Positions 7,671-18,333 of a DNA stretch of 55,669 nt are shown here, piece after piece (within the stretch, counting starts at the first letter, position 1; each line of letters opens with the position of its first letter). Origin of the DNA: Corallococcus exercitus (GTDB taxonomy: Bacteria; Myxococcota; Myxococcia; Myxococcales; Myxococcaceae); contig NZ_RAVW01000006.1 of the NCBI RefSeq assembly GCF_003611585.1, forward strand, positions 1 through 55,669, written 5' to 3'. The notes under the pieces were generated by a model that was not told the origin of the DNA, ran no database searches, and was given only the letters and a program-made list of their open reading frames with translations. Made by a program: the position numbers and the translations under genes.

Positions 7671-9266
7671 CTACCCGTTCCCGTCCTCGTAGTGCCGCGC
7701 GTACTGCTGCCGGAGCACGAACTTCTGCGCCTTGCCCGTGCTCGTCAGCGGCATGGCCGGGAGCAGGACGATGGCCTTCGGCACCTCGAAGCCTCCCAGG
7801 TGCTGGCGGCAGTGGGCGTTGATCTCTCCTTCCGTCGCGGTCGCGCCCGGCTTGAGCACGACGAAGCCCGTCACCGCCTCTACCCAACGCGCGTGCGGCA
7901 GGCCCACCACCGCGACCTGGAGCACGGCGGGGTGGCGCAGGAGGACCTCCTCGACCTTGATGGACGGGACGTTCTCTCCGCCCGTCTTGATCATGTCCTT
8001 CTTGCGGTCCACGAAGAGGAGCTGGCCGTCGGCGTCGAACATGCCCAGGTCGCCGGTGTGGTGCCAGCCGAAGGCGCGCGCCCGCGCGGTCGCCTCCGGG
8101 TCCTTGTAGTAGCCGAGCATCACGTTCGGTCCGCGATGGACGATCTCCCCCACCTCCCCGCGCCCAAGCAGCCGGCCCTCGTCGTCCATGATGGCCGTCT
8201 CGTTCGTCACGACCGAGTCGCCCCAGTACGAGCCGAAGCGCTTCAACTGCTGCTCCGGCTTGAACATGGTCGTCGCCGGGTACATCTCCGTCTGCCCGGA
8301 CGCGAGCGCGAAACCTCCCGGGCAGAAGTGCTCGATGAGCTCCACGAGCATCGTGCGCGCCATGGGCGCCATCACGTAGAGGCACATGCGCAGGCTGGAC
8401 AGCTTCGTGGCCGGCCGCGCCGGGTGCGCCAGCATCGCGCCGTACATCACCGGCAGGCCCAGCAGGAACGTGATGCCCCGCCGCTCGATGGTCGCGAGCA
8501 TCGCGGCCGGGTCGAAGGCACGCCGCACGACGATGGTCGCCCCGGCCAGCAGGAACGTCATCGAGATGGCGTGCTGCGCGCAGTGGAACATCGGGAGCAC
8601 GCAGAGGGTGGAGTCGCCCGGCCGCATCTCCAGCTCGAAGAGGTTGCCGCTCAGCGCCGCGTGCACCGACGCGTGCGAGTGCATCACGCCCTTCTGCTGG
8701 CCGGTGGTGCCGCTGGTGTACATGATCTGCGCGAGCTGGCCGCTCTCGATGTCCACCTCCGGCAGGGTGCCGTGCTGCCCCTTCAGCGTGTCCAGGAACG
8801 CGACGGTGTCGCCGCCCGGTGACGCCTGTCCCTCCGGCACGCAGACGATGATGCGGGTGCCCAGTGCGTCGAGCATCGCCCGCAGCCCCGGCTTCGCGAG
8901 GAACTCCGCGTCGATGACGGCGTGCGTGGCTTCAGCGTGTTCGAGGATGTACCGGACGGCCTCCACGGAGAGGCCTGTGTTGATGGGCACCCAGACGAGC
9001 CCCGACTTGTAGATGCCCACGAAGGCAGTGACCATCTGCGCCGAGTTGCCGCAGAGCATCGCGATGCGCGCACCCTGGGGAAGGCCCTGCGCGAGCAGGT
9101 AGTGCGCGAACGCGTTCGAGCGCCGGTCGAGCTCCGCATAGGAGAGCTCGAGGTCCCCGTCGACGAGCGCCGTCCGCTCCGGCCAGCGCAACGCCGACCG
9201 GTGGACGATGTCTCCCAGCGAGACACGGCTGATGCGCGGGAACTGCGCTTCCTGGGTCGCGGACAT
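7671..9266 (-). CDS. Acyl-CoA synthetase (AMP-forming), AtuH-like
   Basis: 531 residues; it activates a carboxylic acid to its CoA thioester with ATP. Core motifs are the P-loop YTSGTTGQQKGVMHSH, GQTEMYPATT (A5), HTGDLGMFDADG (A7), KDMIKTGGENV (A8) and the catalytic lysine in TSTGKAQK near the C-terminus. Two ATGs stand in tandem; the second (9266) is six bases from GGAG and is preferred, the other adds one Met. It is the last gene of a seven-gene minus operon, 20 bases after the hydratase stop. By position it corresponds to AtuH, the presumed citronellate/geranylate CoA ligase, but the sequence alone does not fix chain length; related enzymes act on medium-chain acids. Confidence 0.85.
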   Translation of the reverse strand: MSATQEAQFPRISRVSLGDIVHRSALRWPERTALVDGDLELSYAELDRRSNAFAHYLLAQGLPQGARIAMLCGNSAQMVTAFVGIYKSGLVWVPINTGLSVEAVRYILEHAEATHAVIDAEFLAKPGLRAMLDALGTRIIVCVPEGQASPGGDTVAFLDTLKGQHGTLPEVDIESGQLAQIMYTSGTTGQQKGVMHSHASVHAALSGNLFELEMRPGDSTLCVLPMFHCAQHAISMTFLLAGATIVVRRAFDPAAMLATIERRGITFLLGLPVMYGAMLAHPARPATKLSSLRMCLYVMAPMARTMLVELIEHFCPGGFALASGQTEMYPATTMFKPEQQLKRFGSYWGDSVVTNETAIMDDEGRLLGRGEVGEIVHRGPNVMLGYYKDPEATARARAFGWHHTGDLGMFDADGQLLFVDRKKDMIKTGGENVPSIKVEEVLLRHPAVLQVAVVGLPHARWVEAVTGFVVLKPGATATEGEINAHCRQHLGGFEVPKAIVLLPAMPLTSTGKAQKFVLRQQYARHYEDGNG

Positions 9267-9286
9267 CATGTGCTCCCTTTTTCCGT

Positions 9287-10056
9287 CTACTTGGGTGCGG
9301 CCCACGCCGGGGGACGGCGCTCCAGGAAGGCGAGCATGCCCTCCTGGGCCTCTTCGGAGGCGAACAGCCGTCCGGAGAGCGCGACCATGTCCGCGCCCCC
9401 GGCCTCCAGGCGCGCGCGCAGCCCGGAGGCCACCAACTGCTTGGTCTCGCGCAGGCCTTGAGGCGACGACACCCGGAAGGTCTCCAATATCTGCTCGACG
9501 GCGCCCTCCAGCGACGCGTCCGGCACCGCGGACGTGATGAGCCCGATGCGCGCGGCCTCGGCGGCGTCGAACGCCTCACCGGTGAGGAAGTAGCGGCTGG
9601 CCGCCCGGCTGGTCAGGTGCGGCAGCGTGGTGAGGGAGATGACCGCGGGCGTGACGCCGATGCGCGCCTCCGTGAAGGCGAACTTCACGGACTCCGCGAC
9701 GACCGCCACGTCGCACGCACCCACGATGCCGATGCCCCCCGCCCTCACCTGCCCCGCGACCTTCGCGACGACCGGCTGGGGCAGCGTCACGAGCGTGCGC
9801 AGCACGTCGAGCAGCACGGCCGGTGCCTTCGCGGCGCCTCCATCCGCCATCTCAGAGAGGTCCGCGCCGGCGCAGAACGCGGGACCGGTGGCCGCGAGGA
9901 CGACCGCGCGCACCGTGGGGTCGGCCCCCACGGCGTGCAGCCGCTCCAGCAACTGCGTGACCAGCGCCCGCGACAGCGCGTTGCGGTTGCGGGGCGAGTC
10001 GAGCGTGAGGGTCGCGACGCCGCGAGACACCTCGTAACGGACGAGCGGTGCTTCAC

Positions 10057-10060
<4 letters not shown>
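9287..10060 (-). CDS. Enoyl-CoA hydratase/isomerase family protein, AtuE-like
   Basis: 257 residues of the crotonase fold, hydrating an alpha,beta-unsaturated acyl-CoA. The oxyanion-hole region GPAFCAGADLSEM and the segment QVRAGGIGIVGACDVAV are present; of the two usual catalytic glutamates only the second (TEARIG) is kept, the first being Gly, a pattern seen in branched-chain glutaconyl-CoA hydratases. ATG 10060 overlaps the stop of the carboxylase alpha gene (ATGA type) and has AGGAGG, so translation is coupled. In the atu scheme this would be isohexenylglutaconyl-CoA hydratase; 3-methylglutaconyl-CoA hydratase is the alternative. Confidence 0.85.
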
Positions 10061-12069
<2,009 letters not shown>

Positions 12070-12081
12070 GATTCCCCTCGC

Positions 12082-13698
12082 TTACAGCCGGGCGACGCCG
12101 AAGGAGTTGGGCGACAGCGTGCGGCGCGAAGCCTCGTCGCACGTGGCCAGGATGAACCCGAGCACCCGCCGCGTGTCCCGGGGGTCGATGACGCCGTCGT
12201 CGAACAGCCGCGCGCTGCAATGGAAGGCATCCGACTCCTGGTCGAACTGCTCGATGAGCGGCTTCGCCATCCCATCCAGGAACTCCTGGTCGGGCGGCAG
12301 CCCCGCGCGCCGGGCCTTCTCCGTGGCGACGATGGTCAGCACCTTCGCCGCCTGCTCGCCGCCCATCACCGCGGTGCGCGCGTTGGGCCAGGCGAAGATG
12401 AAGCGCGGGTGGAACGCACGGCCGCACATGCCGTAGTTGCCCGCGCCGAAGGCGCCACCCAGCAGAATGGTCATCTGCGGCACGGTCGCGTTGGCCACGG
12501 CCTGCAACATCTTCGCGCCGTGCTTCACGATGCCGCCCTGCTCCGACTGGGTGCCCACCATGTAGCCGGTGGTGTTCTGCAGGTAGACGATGGGCGTCCG
12601 CGCCTGGCAGCAGAGCTGGATGAACTGCCCCGCCTTGGTGGCACCCTTCGCCGTGATGGGCCCGTTGTTGCCGATGATGCCGACCGCCCGGCCCTCGATG
12701 CGCGCCCAGCCACATACGGTGAGCGCGTCGTAATCGTCCTTGAACGGCGAGAAGTCCGAGCCATCCACGAGCCGGGCAATCACCTCGCGGCAGTCGTAGG
12801 GCCGCCGGTGGTCGATGGGCACGACACCGCACAGCTCCTCCGCCGCGTAGCGCGGCGGCTCGAAGCCGGGGCGCTGGGACGCCGGCAGGGCGTCATTCCA
12901 ACCGAGCGAGGCGACGATCTCCCGCGCGATGCGGATGCCGTCGGTGTCGTCCTCGGCGAGGTGATCCGAGGTCCCGGCGACGGTGGTGTGCATCTCCGCG
13001 CCACCCAGGTCCTCGTCCGTGGCGACCTCGCCCGTGGCCGCGAGCAGCAGCGGCGGGCCGGCGAGGAACACCTTCGCCTTGCCGCGCACCATCACGACGT
13101 GGTCGGACAGGCCCGGGATGTACGCGCCACCCGCCGTGCTCGAACCGTGGACGACGGTGACCTGGGGGATGCCGGCCGCGGACAGCTTCGCCTGGTTGTA
13201 GAAGGTCTCCCCGCCCGGGATGAAGATCTCCTGCTGGTAGAGCAGGTTCGCGCCGCCGCTCTCCACGAGCGACACGACGGGCAGCCGGTTCTCCAGCGCG
13301 ATCTCCTGCGCGCGCAGGGCCTTCTGGACGCCCCACGGCGTCGCGGTGCCGCCCTTCACGGCGGAGTTGCTCACGAACACCAGGCAACGCACGCCGGACA
13401 CGAAGCCAATGCCGATGATGGTGTTGCCACCGGCCAGCGAGCCGTCGCTGTCGTCGTGGTGCTTGTAGCCGCAGAGCGTGGAGAGCTCGAGGAAGGGCGA
13501 GCCCCGGTCGAGCAGCAGCGCCAGGCGCTCGCGCGGGAGGAGCTGCCCGCGCTGCTTGAACTTCTCGCGGGCCAGCTGCTCGGTGTCGCGCGACTTCTGC
13601 TCGATGGCGCGCAGCTCGGCGACGCGGGCGAGCATCTCCTTGCGCTGCGTGGTGAAGGCGGCGGAGGCCGGTTCGACTTGGGAGATGAGCGTGGGCAC
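12082..13698 (-). CDS. Acyl-CoA carboxylase beta (carboxyltransferase) subunit, AtuC-like
   Basis: 538 residues from a GTG start at 13698 (GGAG seven bases upstream); it is one base past the SDR stop. The protein shows the N-terminal and C-terminal crotonase-like carboxyltransferase halves, with GSSTAGGAYIPGLSD, LQNTTGYMVGTQSEQGG and GGAFGAGNYGMCGRAF around the CoA and biotin sites. It transfers carboxylate to the gamma-methyl of a beta-methyl-enoyl-CoA. NTTGY in the active-site loop differs from the NITGF I recall for methylcrotonyl-CoA carboxylases, mildly favouring a longer substrate. A longer upstream reading frame to 13824 runs antisense-like through the SDR and is rejected. Confidence 0.9.
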   Translation of the reverse strand: MPTLISQVEPASAAFTTQRKEMLARVAELRAIEQKSRDTEQLAREKFKQRGQLLPRERLALLLDRGSPFLELSTLCGYKHHDDSDGSLAGGNTIIGIGFVSGVRCLVFVSNSAVKGGTATPWGVQKALRAQEIALENRLPVVSLVESGGANLLYQQEIFIPGGETFYNQAKLSAAGIPQVTVVHGSSTAGGAYIPGLSDHVVMVRGKAKVFLAGPPLLLAATGEVATDEDLGGAEMHTTVAGTSDHLAEDDTDGIRIAREIVASLGWNDALPASQRPGFEPPRYAAEELCGVVPIDHRRPYDCREVIARLVDGSDFSPFKDDYDALTVCGWARIEGRAVGIIGNNGPITAKGATKAGQFIQLCCQARTPIVYLQNTTGYMVGTQSEQGGIVKHGAKMLQAVANATVPQMTILLGGAFGAGNYGMCGRAFHPRFIFAWPNARTAVMGGEQAAKVLTIVATEKARRAGLPPDQEFLDGMAKPLIEQFDQESDAFHCSARLFDDGVIDPRDTRRVLGFILATCDEASRRTLSPNSFGVARL

Positions 13699-13699
13699 G

Positions 13700-14578
13700 T
13701 CACTTCTCCTTCGGGCCGTCGAGGATGGCGGGCCCCTTGGCCAGGTGGAACCCGTCGTACGGCTTCGAGTTCGAGTGCTCCGACAGCGGGAACGCCTTCG
13801 TGTTGCAGGACGCGCCGCCATCAATGCGGATGACCTCGCCGGTGATGAACGCCGCTACGTCGGAGAGGAGGAAGACGATGGCGCCGCTGACCTCCGCCTC
13901 CGTGGCAAGCCGGTGCAGGGGGACCTGCTGGCGCAGCATGGGAATCATCTCGCGGACGAAGGGGTCCTCGTAGGTGTCCAGGCCGCTGGAGGCGACCCAG
14001 CCGGGCGCGACGGCGTTCACGCGGACCCCGGCGAAGGCCCATTCGACGGCGGCCGTCTGCGTCAGGTTGAACATGCCAGCGCGGGCCGCGCCCGAGTGCC
14101 CCATGCCCGGCATGCCGTTCCAGGCATCCGCGAGCATGTTCACGATGGCGCCGCCGTGGTCGGTCATGGACTGGTTGAACACCTCGCGCGCGACCAGGAA
14201 GCCGCCGGTGAGGTTCGTCGCGACGACCGCCTCGAAGCCCTTCTTGGAGATCGCCGACAGCGGCGACGGGAACTGTCCGCCCGCGTTGTTCACGAGCCCG
14301 TGGATGCGGCCGCGCGCCTGGACGACGGCGGCGACCATGTCGCGCACCGCCGCCTCGTCGCGGATGTCCACGGCGTGCTGCGTGGACGCATGGCCCTCGG
14401 CGGCCAGCTCTCCGGCGACCTTGGCGAGCTTCTCCTGCTTGCGGCCCACGAGGACGACGTGCGCGCCGAGCGACGCGAGCTCATGCGCGGTGCACCGGCC
14501 AATGCCGCTGCCAGCGCCGGTGACGATGATGGTGCGGCCCGCGAACGCATCCGGAGCGAAGACTGAACGGTATCCCAT
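13700..14578 (-). CDS. SDR oxidoreductase, AtuB/citronellol dehydrogenase-like
   Basis: 292 residues with a Rossmann fold: cofactor loop TGAGSGIG (20-27) and NNAGG (97-101). The usual Tyr-x3-Lys is not present; the equivalent segment is GHSGAARAGMFNLTQ (160-174), which matches the HSGAARAG pattern of peroxisomal trans-2-enoyl-CoA reductase-like SDRs and, as I recall, of AtuB-type citronellol/citronellal dehydrogenases. Substrate could therefore be a terpenoid alcohol or aldehyde, or an enoyl-CoA. It sits between the acyl-CoA dehydrogenase and the carboxylase beta gene. Pseudomonas clusters carry two SDRs (atuB, atuG); only one is found here. Confidence 0.82.
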   Translation of the reverse strand: MGYRSVFAPDAFAGRTIIVTGAGSGIGRCTAHELASLGAHVVLVGRKQEKLAKVAGELAAEGHASTQHAVDIRDEAAVRDMVAAVVQARGRIHGLVNNAGGQFPSPLSAISKKGFEAVVATNLTGGFLVAREVFNQSMTDHGGAIVNMLADAWNGMPGMGHSGAARAGMFNLTQTAAVEWAFAGVRVNAVAPGWVASSGLDTYEDPFVREMIPMLRQQVPLHRLATEAEVSGAIVFLLSDVAAFITGEVIRIDGGASCNTKAFPLSEHSNSKPYDGFHLAKGPAILDGPKEK

Positions 14579-14587
14579 CGTGTTCTC

Positions 14588-15751
14588 CTAGCGTGCCTTG
14601 CGGGGCAGCGTGCCCATGGCCTTGCTGATGATTCCGAGCATCACCTCGTCGGCGCCGCCACCGATGGAGCCCAGGCGCAGGTCGCGGTAGGCGCGGGCGA
14701 CGGGGTTGTCCCAGGTGAAGCCCATGCCGCCCCAGTACTGGAGGCAGCCATCGACGAGCTCGCGGGCCAGCCGGCCCGACTTGAGCTTGCACATCGAGGC
14801 GAGCTTCACGACCTCCGGGTCGTCCTTGTTCTCGATGTACATGCCGACGGTCCGGTAGATGAGCGCCCGGAGCGCCTCGACCTCCGTCTGCAATTCGGCC
14901 AGCCGGAAGTGCACGCTCTGGTTGTCGAGGATGGACTGGCCAAAGGCCTTGCGCTGCCGCGTGTACTCGGCCGTCTGGGCAATGAGCCGGTCGAAGGTGA
15001 CCAGCGTGCTCGCCGCCACGAACAGCCGCTCCTCTTGGAACTGCTGCATCTGCATGGCGAAGCCGCGTCCCTCGTCGCCGATGCGGAAGCGCGTGGGGAC
15101 GCGCACGCCGTCGAAGAAGAGCTGCGCCGTGTCGGACGCCCACATGCCGAGCTTGCGGATCTTCGACCGGGTGATGCCGGGGCGGTCCATGGGCACGATG
15201 ATGAGCGACTTGTTCGCGTGCGCAGGTCCATCCCCCGTGTTGGCGAGCAGGCAGACCCAGTCCGCCTGCATGCCGTTGGTGATCCACATCTTGCTGCCGT
15301 CGATGACGTAGTCGTCGCCGTCGCGGCGCGCGGTGGTCGTCACGCTCGCCACGTCGGAGCCGGCCCCCGGCTCGCTCACCGCGATGGAGCAGACGCGCTC
15401 GCCGGTGAGCGTCGGCGCCAGGAACTCCCGCCGCAGCGCATCGCTGCCGAAGCGGGCGAGCGCGGGCGTCGCCATGTCGGTCACCACGCCAATGGCCATG
15501 GGCAGCGCACCGCAGGTGCAGTGGCCCAGCTCCTCGGCAAAGGCGACGGAGAACGACGCGTCCAGCCCCAGCCCGCCGAACTCCGGGGGCTTCGTGATGC
15601 CGAGCAGCCCGAGCTCGCCCAGCTTCCGGAACACCTCCCGGGCCGGGAAAATCTCCGCGGCCTCCCAGGCGTCGACGTGCGGGTTCAGCTCCTGTTCCAC
15701 GAACTTGCGGACGGTCTGGCGGATGGCGCGGTGTTCCTGGGTCTGCTGCAT
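14588..15751 (-). CDS. Acyl-CoA dehydrogenase, AtuD-like
   Basis: 387 residues, normal length for an FAD-dependent acyl-CoA dehydrogenase that makes a trans-2-enoyl-CoA. Signatures include SIAVSEPGAGSDVAS, the flavin loop KMWITNG, RKAFGQSILDNQ and, near the end, QYWGGMGFTWDN followed by GGGADEVMLGI, where the Glu occupies the usual catalytic-base site. Start ATG 15751 opens the frame with MQQTQEHRAIR, typical for the family. It lies 36 bases after atuA and 9 before the SDR. In the atu model it oxidises citronellyl-CoA to geranyl-CoA; isovaleryl-CoA dehydrogenase is the alternative reading. Confidence 0.87.
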   Translation of the reverse strand: MQQTQEHRAIRQTVRKFVEQELNPHVDAWEAAEIFPAREVFRKLGELGLLGITKPPEFGGLGLDASFSVAFAEELGHCTCGALPMAIGVVTDMATPALARFGSDALRREFLAPTLTGERVCSIAVSEPGAGSDVASVTTTARRDGDDYVIDGSKMWITNGMQADWVCLLANTGDGPAHANKSLIIVPMDRPGITRSKIRKLGMWASDTAQLFFDGVRVPTRFRIGDEGRGFAMQMQQFQEERLFVAASTLVTFDRLIAQTAEYTRQRKAFGQSILDNQSVHFRLAELQTEVEALRALIYRTVGMYIENKDDPEVVKLASMCKLKSGRLARELVDGCLQYWGGMGFTWDNPVARAYRDLRLGSIGGGADEVMLGIISKAMGTLPRKAR

Positions 15752-15787
15752 GGCTTCCTCGCTGGGACTTGGGAGCGCGCGAAGGCG

Positions 15788-17482
15788 CTAGAGAAGCGAT
15801 TCCGGGACGTCGACGTGGCGCGAGCGCAGCCACTCGCCCAGCGCCTTCGCCTGCTGGTCGAAGCGGGTGGACGACGAGACGCCTTCGCCGAGCAGTCCCT
15901 CGATGACGAAGTTCAGGGCACGCAGGTTCGGGAGCACGTGGCGCTGGATCTTCAACGCCTGCGTCTCCGGAAGCAGCGTGCGCAGCCGCTCCTCCGTGAG
16001 GGTGTGCACGAGCCAGCTCCAGGCCTCGTCGGTGCGGACCCAGACGCCGATGTTCGCGTCCCCGCCCTTGTCCCCACTGCGGGCCAGGGCCACCTGGCCG
16101 AGCGGCACGCGCCGGGCGCCCCCCGACAACAGCGGCGCGGGCAGCGACGGCACCGGGACGGCTTCGAGCTTCCGGGTCTCCTCTGGCGGCAACACGTCGA
16201 TGCGCCGCCCATCCGGGAGCACCGCGACGTGCGGCACCTTCCGCGCGTCCACATAGCCCGCGGTGTAGATGCCAAAGGGCGAAGCGTCACCGGGCAGCGC
16301 GGGCAGGAAGAAGCCGGGGTAGCTGGACAGGGCGAGCTCCACCACGGCGCCATTGAAGGAACGGCCGGCGACCTTCGGGTCGGCATCCTTCACGGTGACC
16401 CGCAGCGTCGCCGACGCCTGCTCCTCGCTGGGAGCGTCGGTATGGTCGGTGCGCGCGAGCGTGTAGAGGACCTCTGCGGGCCGGGGCTTGAGCGTCGCAT
16501 CCAGTTGCGCCTGCACGAGCGCGGCCTTCTCCTCGATGTCCAGGCCCACCAGCACGAACTGGGCATCGTTGCGGAAACCGCCGAGCCTGTTCAGGCACAC
16601 CTTCACGTCCGGAGGGGGCGGCTCGCCGCGCACGCCCGACAGGCGCACCCGGTCGGTGCCCTCCGCGTCGATCACGATGGTGTCGAAGCGCGCGGTGGCG
16701 TCAGGGCCCGCATAGCGGGCGCCGCCGATTTCATAGACGAGCTGGGCCTTCACCGTGTCGACAGTGACGGCGCCCCCGGTGTCCGGATGCTTCGTGATGA
16801 TGCTCGAGCCGTCGGCGAAGACCTCCGCGAGCGGGAAGCCGGGCCGCCGCACGTCGATTTCACCGAAGCGCGCGAAGTTGCCGCCGGTCGCCTGGGCTCC
16901 GCACTCCAGGACGTGGCCCGCGACCATGGCGCCCGCGAGGCGGTCCCAGTCATCGCGCTTCCAACCGAAGTGGGAGGCCGCGGGGCCGACGACGAGCGAA
17001 GCGTCCGTCACGCGCCCCGTGACGACGATGTCCGCGCCCGCGTCCAGGCACGCCGCGATGCCCCAGCCCCCGAGGTACGCGTTCGCCGTGAGGGGCTGGT
17101 CGAAGCCAAGCTCGTCCGCGCGTCCGATGAGGTCATCGCCTTCGACATGCGCGATGTTGACGGACAGCCCCATCTTCGTGGCGAGCGCGCGCAGGTCGTT
17201 CGCGAGCCCCTCCGGATTGAGGCCACCGGCGTTCGCGACGATGCGGACCTTCCGCTCCACCGCGAGGCCGAGCGTCTCCTCCAGCTGGCGAAGGAACGTC
17301 TTCGCGTACCCGCTCGCCGGGTTCTTCAGCCGGTCGCGGCCCAGGATGAGCATGGTCAGCTCCGCCAGGTAGTCGCCGGTGAGGACGTCGAGCGGACCGC
17401 CCTCCAGCATCTCCCGGAACGCGGAGAAACGGTCGCCGTAGAAGCCGGATGCATTGCCGATGCGCAGCGATCGCCCGTCCAT
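15788..17482 (-). CDS. atuA: AtuA family (DUF1446) protein
   Basis: 564 residues. The start ATG 17482 has a near-perfect AGGAGGT; the longer frame to 17761 would run across the divergent promoter. The N-terminal about 440 residues are DUF1446 (RIGNASGFYGDRFSA, NAGGLNPEGLA, DIVVTGRVTDASL, GAQATGGNFARF) and the last about 110 residues (LARSGDKGGDANIGVW) are the AtuA-type C-terminal domain, fused here as in Pseudomonas AtuA. The gene is essential for growth on citronellol in Pseudomonas though its reaction is not settled. It is the first gene of the operon and is absent from leucine (liu) clusters, which makes it the key marker for the pathway. Confidence 0.9.
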   Translation of the reverse strand: MDGRSLRIGNASGFYGDRFSAFREMLEGGPLDVLTGDYLAELTMLILGRDRLKNPASGYAKTFLRQLEETLGLAVERKVRIVANAGGLNPEGLANDLRALATKMGLSVNIAHVEGDDLIGRADELGFDQPLTANAYLGGWGIAACLDAGADIVVTGRVTDASLVVGPAASHFGWKRDDWDRLAGAMVAGHVLECGAQATGGNFARFGEIDVRRPGFPLAEVFADGSSIITKHPDTGGAVTVDTVKAQLVYEIGGARYAGPDATARFDTIVIDAEGTDRVRLSGVRGEPPPPDVKVCLNRLGGFRNDAQFVLVGLDIEEKAALVQAQLDATLKPRPAEVLYTLARTDHTDAPSEEQASATLRVTVKDADPKVAGRSFNGAVVELALSSYPGFFLPALPGDASPFGIYTAGYVDARKVPHVAVLPDGRRIDVLPPEETRKLEAVPVPSLPAPLLSGGARRVPLGQVALARSGDKGGDANIGVWVRTDEAWSWLVHTLTEERLRTLLPETQALKIQRHVLPNLRALNFVIEGLLGEGVSSSTRFDQQAKALGEWLRSRHVDVPESLL

Positions 17483-17579
17483 CGCACCTCCTGTGCCAGG
17501 GAGCGGCGAGTCTGTACCCCTCCCCTCAAAGAAAGCAATCACGATTGCTTTTTTCTTCCCGCCGCAACAGTGTGGATCC
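17483..17579. promoter_or_regulatory. Divergent promoter with TetR-type palindromic operator
   Basis: The 97-base gap between atuA and the regulator contains a perfect inverted repeat at 17532-17551: arms AAAGCAATC and GATTGCTTT around a two-base AC centre. It is AT-rich against a GC-rich background and lies 29 bases before the regulator start and about 50 before atuA, well placed to block both promoters. In Pseudomonas, AtuR also binds palindromes in the atu promoter. No confident -35/-10 pair was chosen. Confidence 0.8.
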
Positions 17580-18212
17580 ATGAGCGGCACGGCGAGCGGG
17601 ACGACACGGCAGGAGCAGGAGCGCAGCCGGGTGACGCGGCAGAAGCTGATGACGGCCGCCATCGAGGTGCTGGTGGAGAAGGGCTGGGCGGGGGCGACGA
17701 CGGGCGCCATCGCCGAGCGCGCGGGGGTGTCGCGCGGCGCCTGCCAGCACCACTTCCCCACGCGCGCGGCCCTCGTCGCGGCCGCCGTGGAGCACGTCTT
17801 CCACCAGCAGGTCGAGGAGCTGGTGCGGCGCGCGAAGGGCCTGTCGGAGAGCCGGCGGCGCGTCGAGCCTCTCTTGAACCTGCTCCATGACGTCTACGCC
17901 GGCCCGCTCTTCACGGCCGCGACGCACCTGTGGGTGGCCGCCGGGGCCGACGAGGAGCTCAAGGCGCTCCTGCTGCCGCTCGAAACGCACGTGGGTCGCG
18001 AAGTGCACCGGCTCACCGTGGAGCTGTTGGGGCTGGATGAGCGCGACCGCGACGTGCGCGACGCCGTGCGCGCGACGCTGGACCTCCTCCGCGGCCTGGC
18101 GCTCGCGAACCTGCTCCACGACGACACCGCCCGGCGCCGCAAGGTGCTTGCCCATTGGGCACGGACGCTCGAAGCACAGCTCACGCCGAAGCGCCAGACT
18201 CAGGCCGACTGA
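17580..18212 (+). CDS. TetR family repressor, AtuR-like
   Basis: 210 residues. The N-terminal helix-turn-helix (about 39-60, ATTGAIAERAGVSRGACQHHF) is a standard TetR DNA-binding domain; the C-terminal ligand domain follows. ATG 17580 is the first plausible start; the ribosome binding site is weak (GGAT), and the longer frame to 17454 would read through the operator. It is divergent from a complete atu-like operon, so it most likely represses it and itself, released by an acyl-CoA of the pathway. Ligand and autorepression are inferred. Confidence 0.88.
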   Translation: MSGTASGTTRQEQERSRVTRQKLMTAAIEVLVEKGWAGATTGAIAERAGVSRGACQHHFPTRAALVAAAVEHVFHQQVEELVRRAKGLSESRRRVEPLLNLLHDVYAGPLFTAATHLWVAAGADEELKALLLPLETHVGREVHRLTVELLGLDERDRDVRDAVRATLDLLRGLALANLLHDDTARRRKVLAHWARTLEAQLTPKRQTQAD

Positions 18213-18333
18213 TCCGCTTGGGGCAACAAGCTTCTCAAATAGAATTCCCCTGAACCCCCGAAAGGCATTCTTGATATGTCTTTCGTCACGGGCGCTCCAC
18301 CCCACGCGGGCGCCCGCCTGAGGGGAAATCCAA

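Noticed and set aside
14909-17890. 993-residue plus-strand reading frame
   Set aside because: Antisense to the acyl-CoA dehydrogenase and atuA; no recognisable domain.
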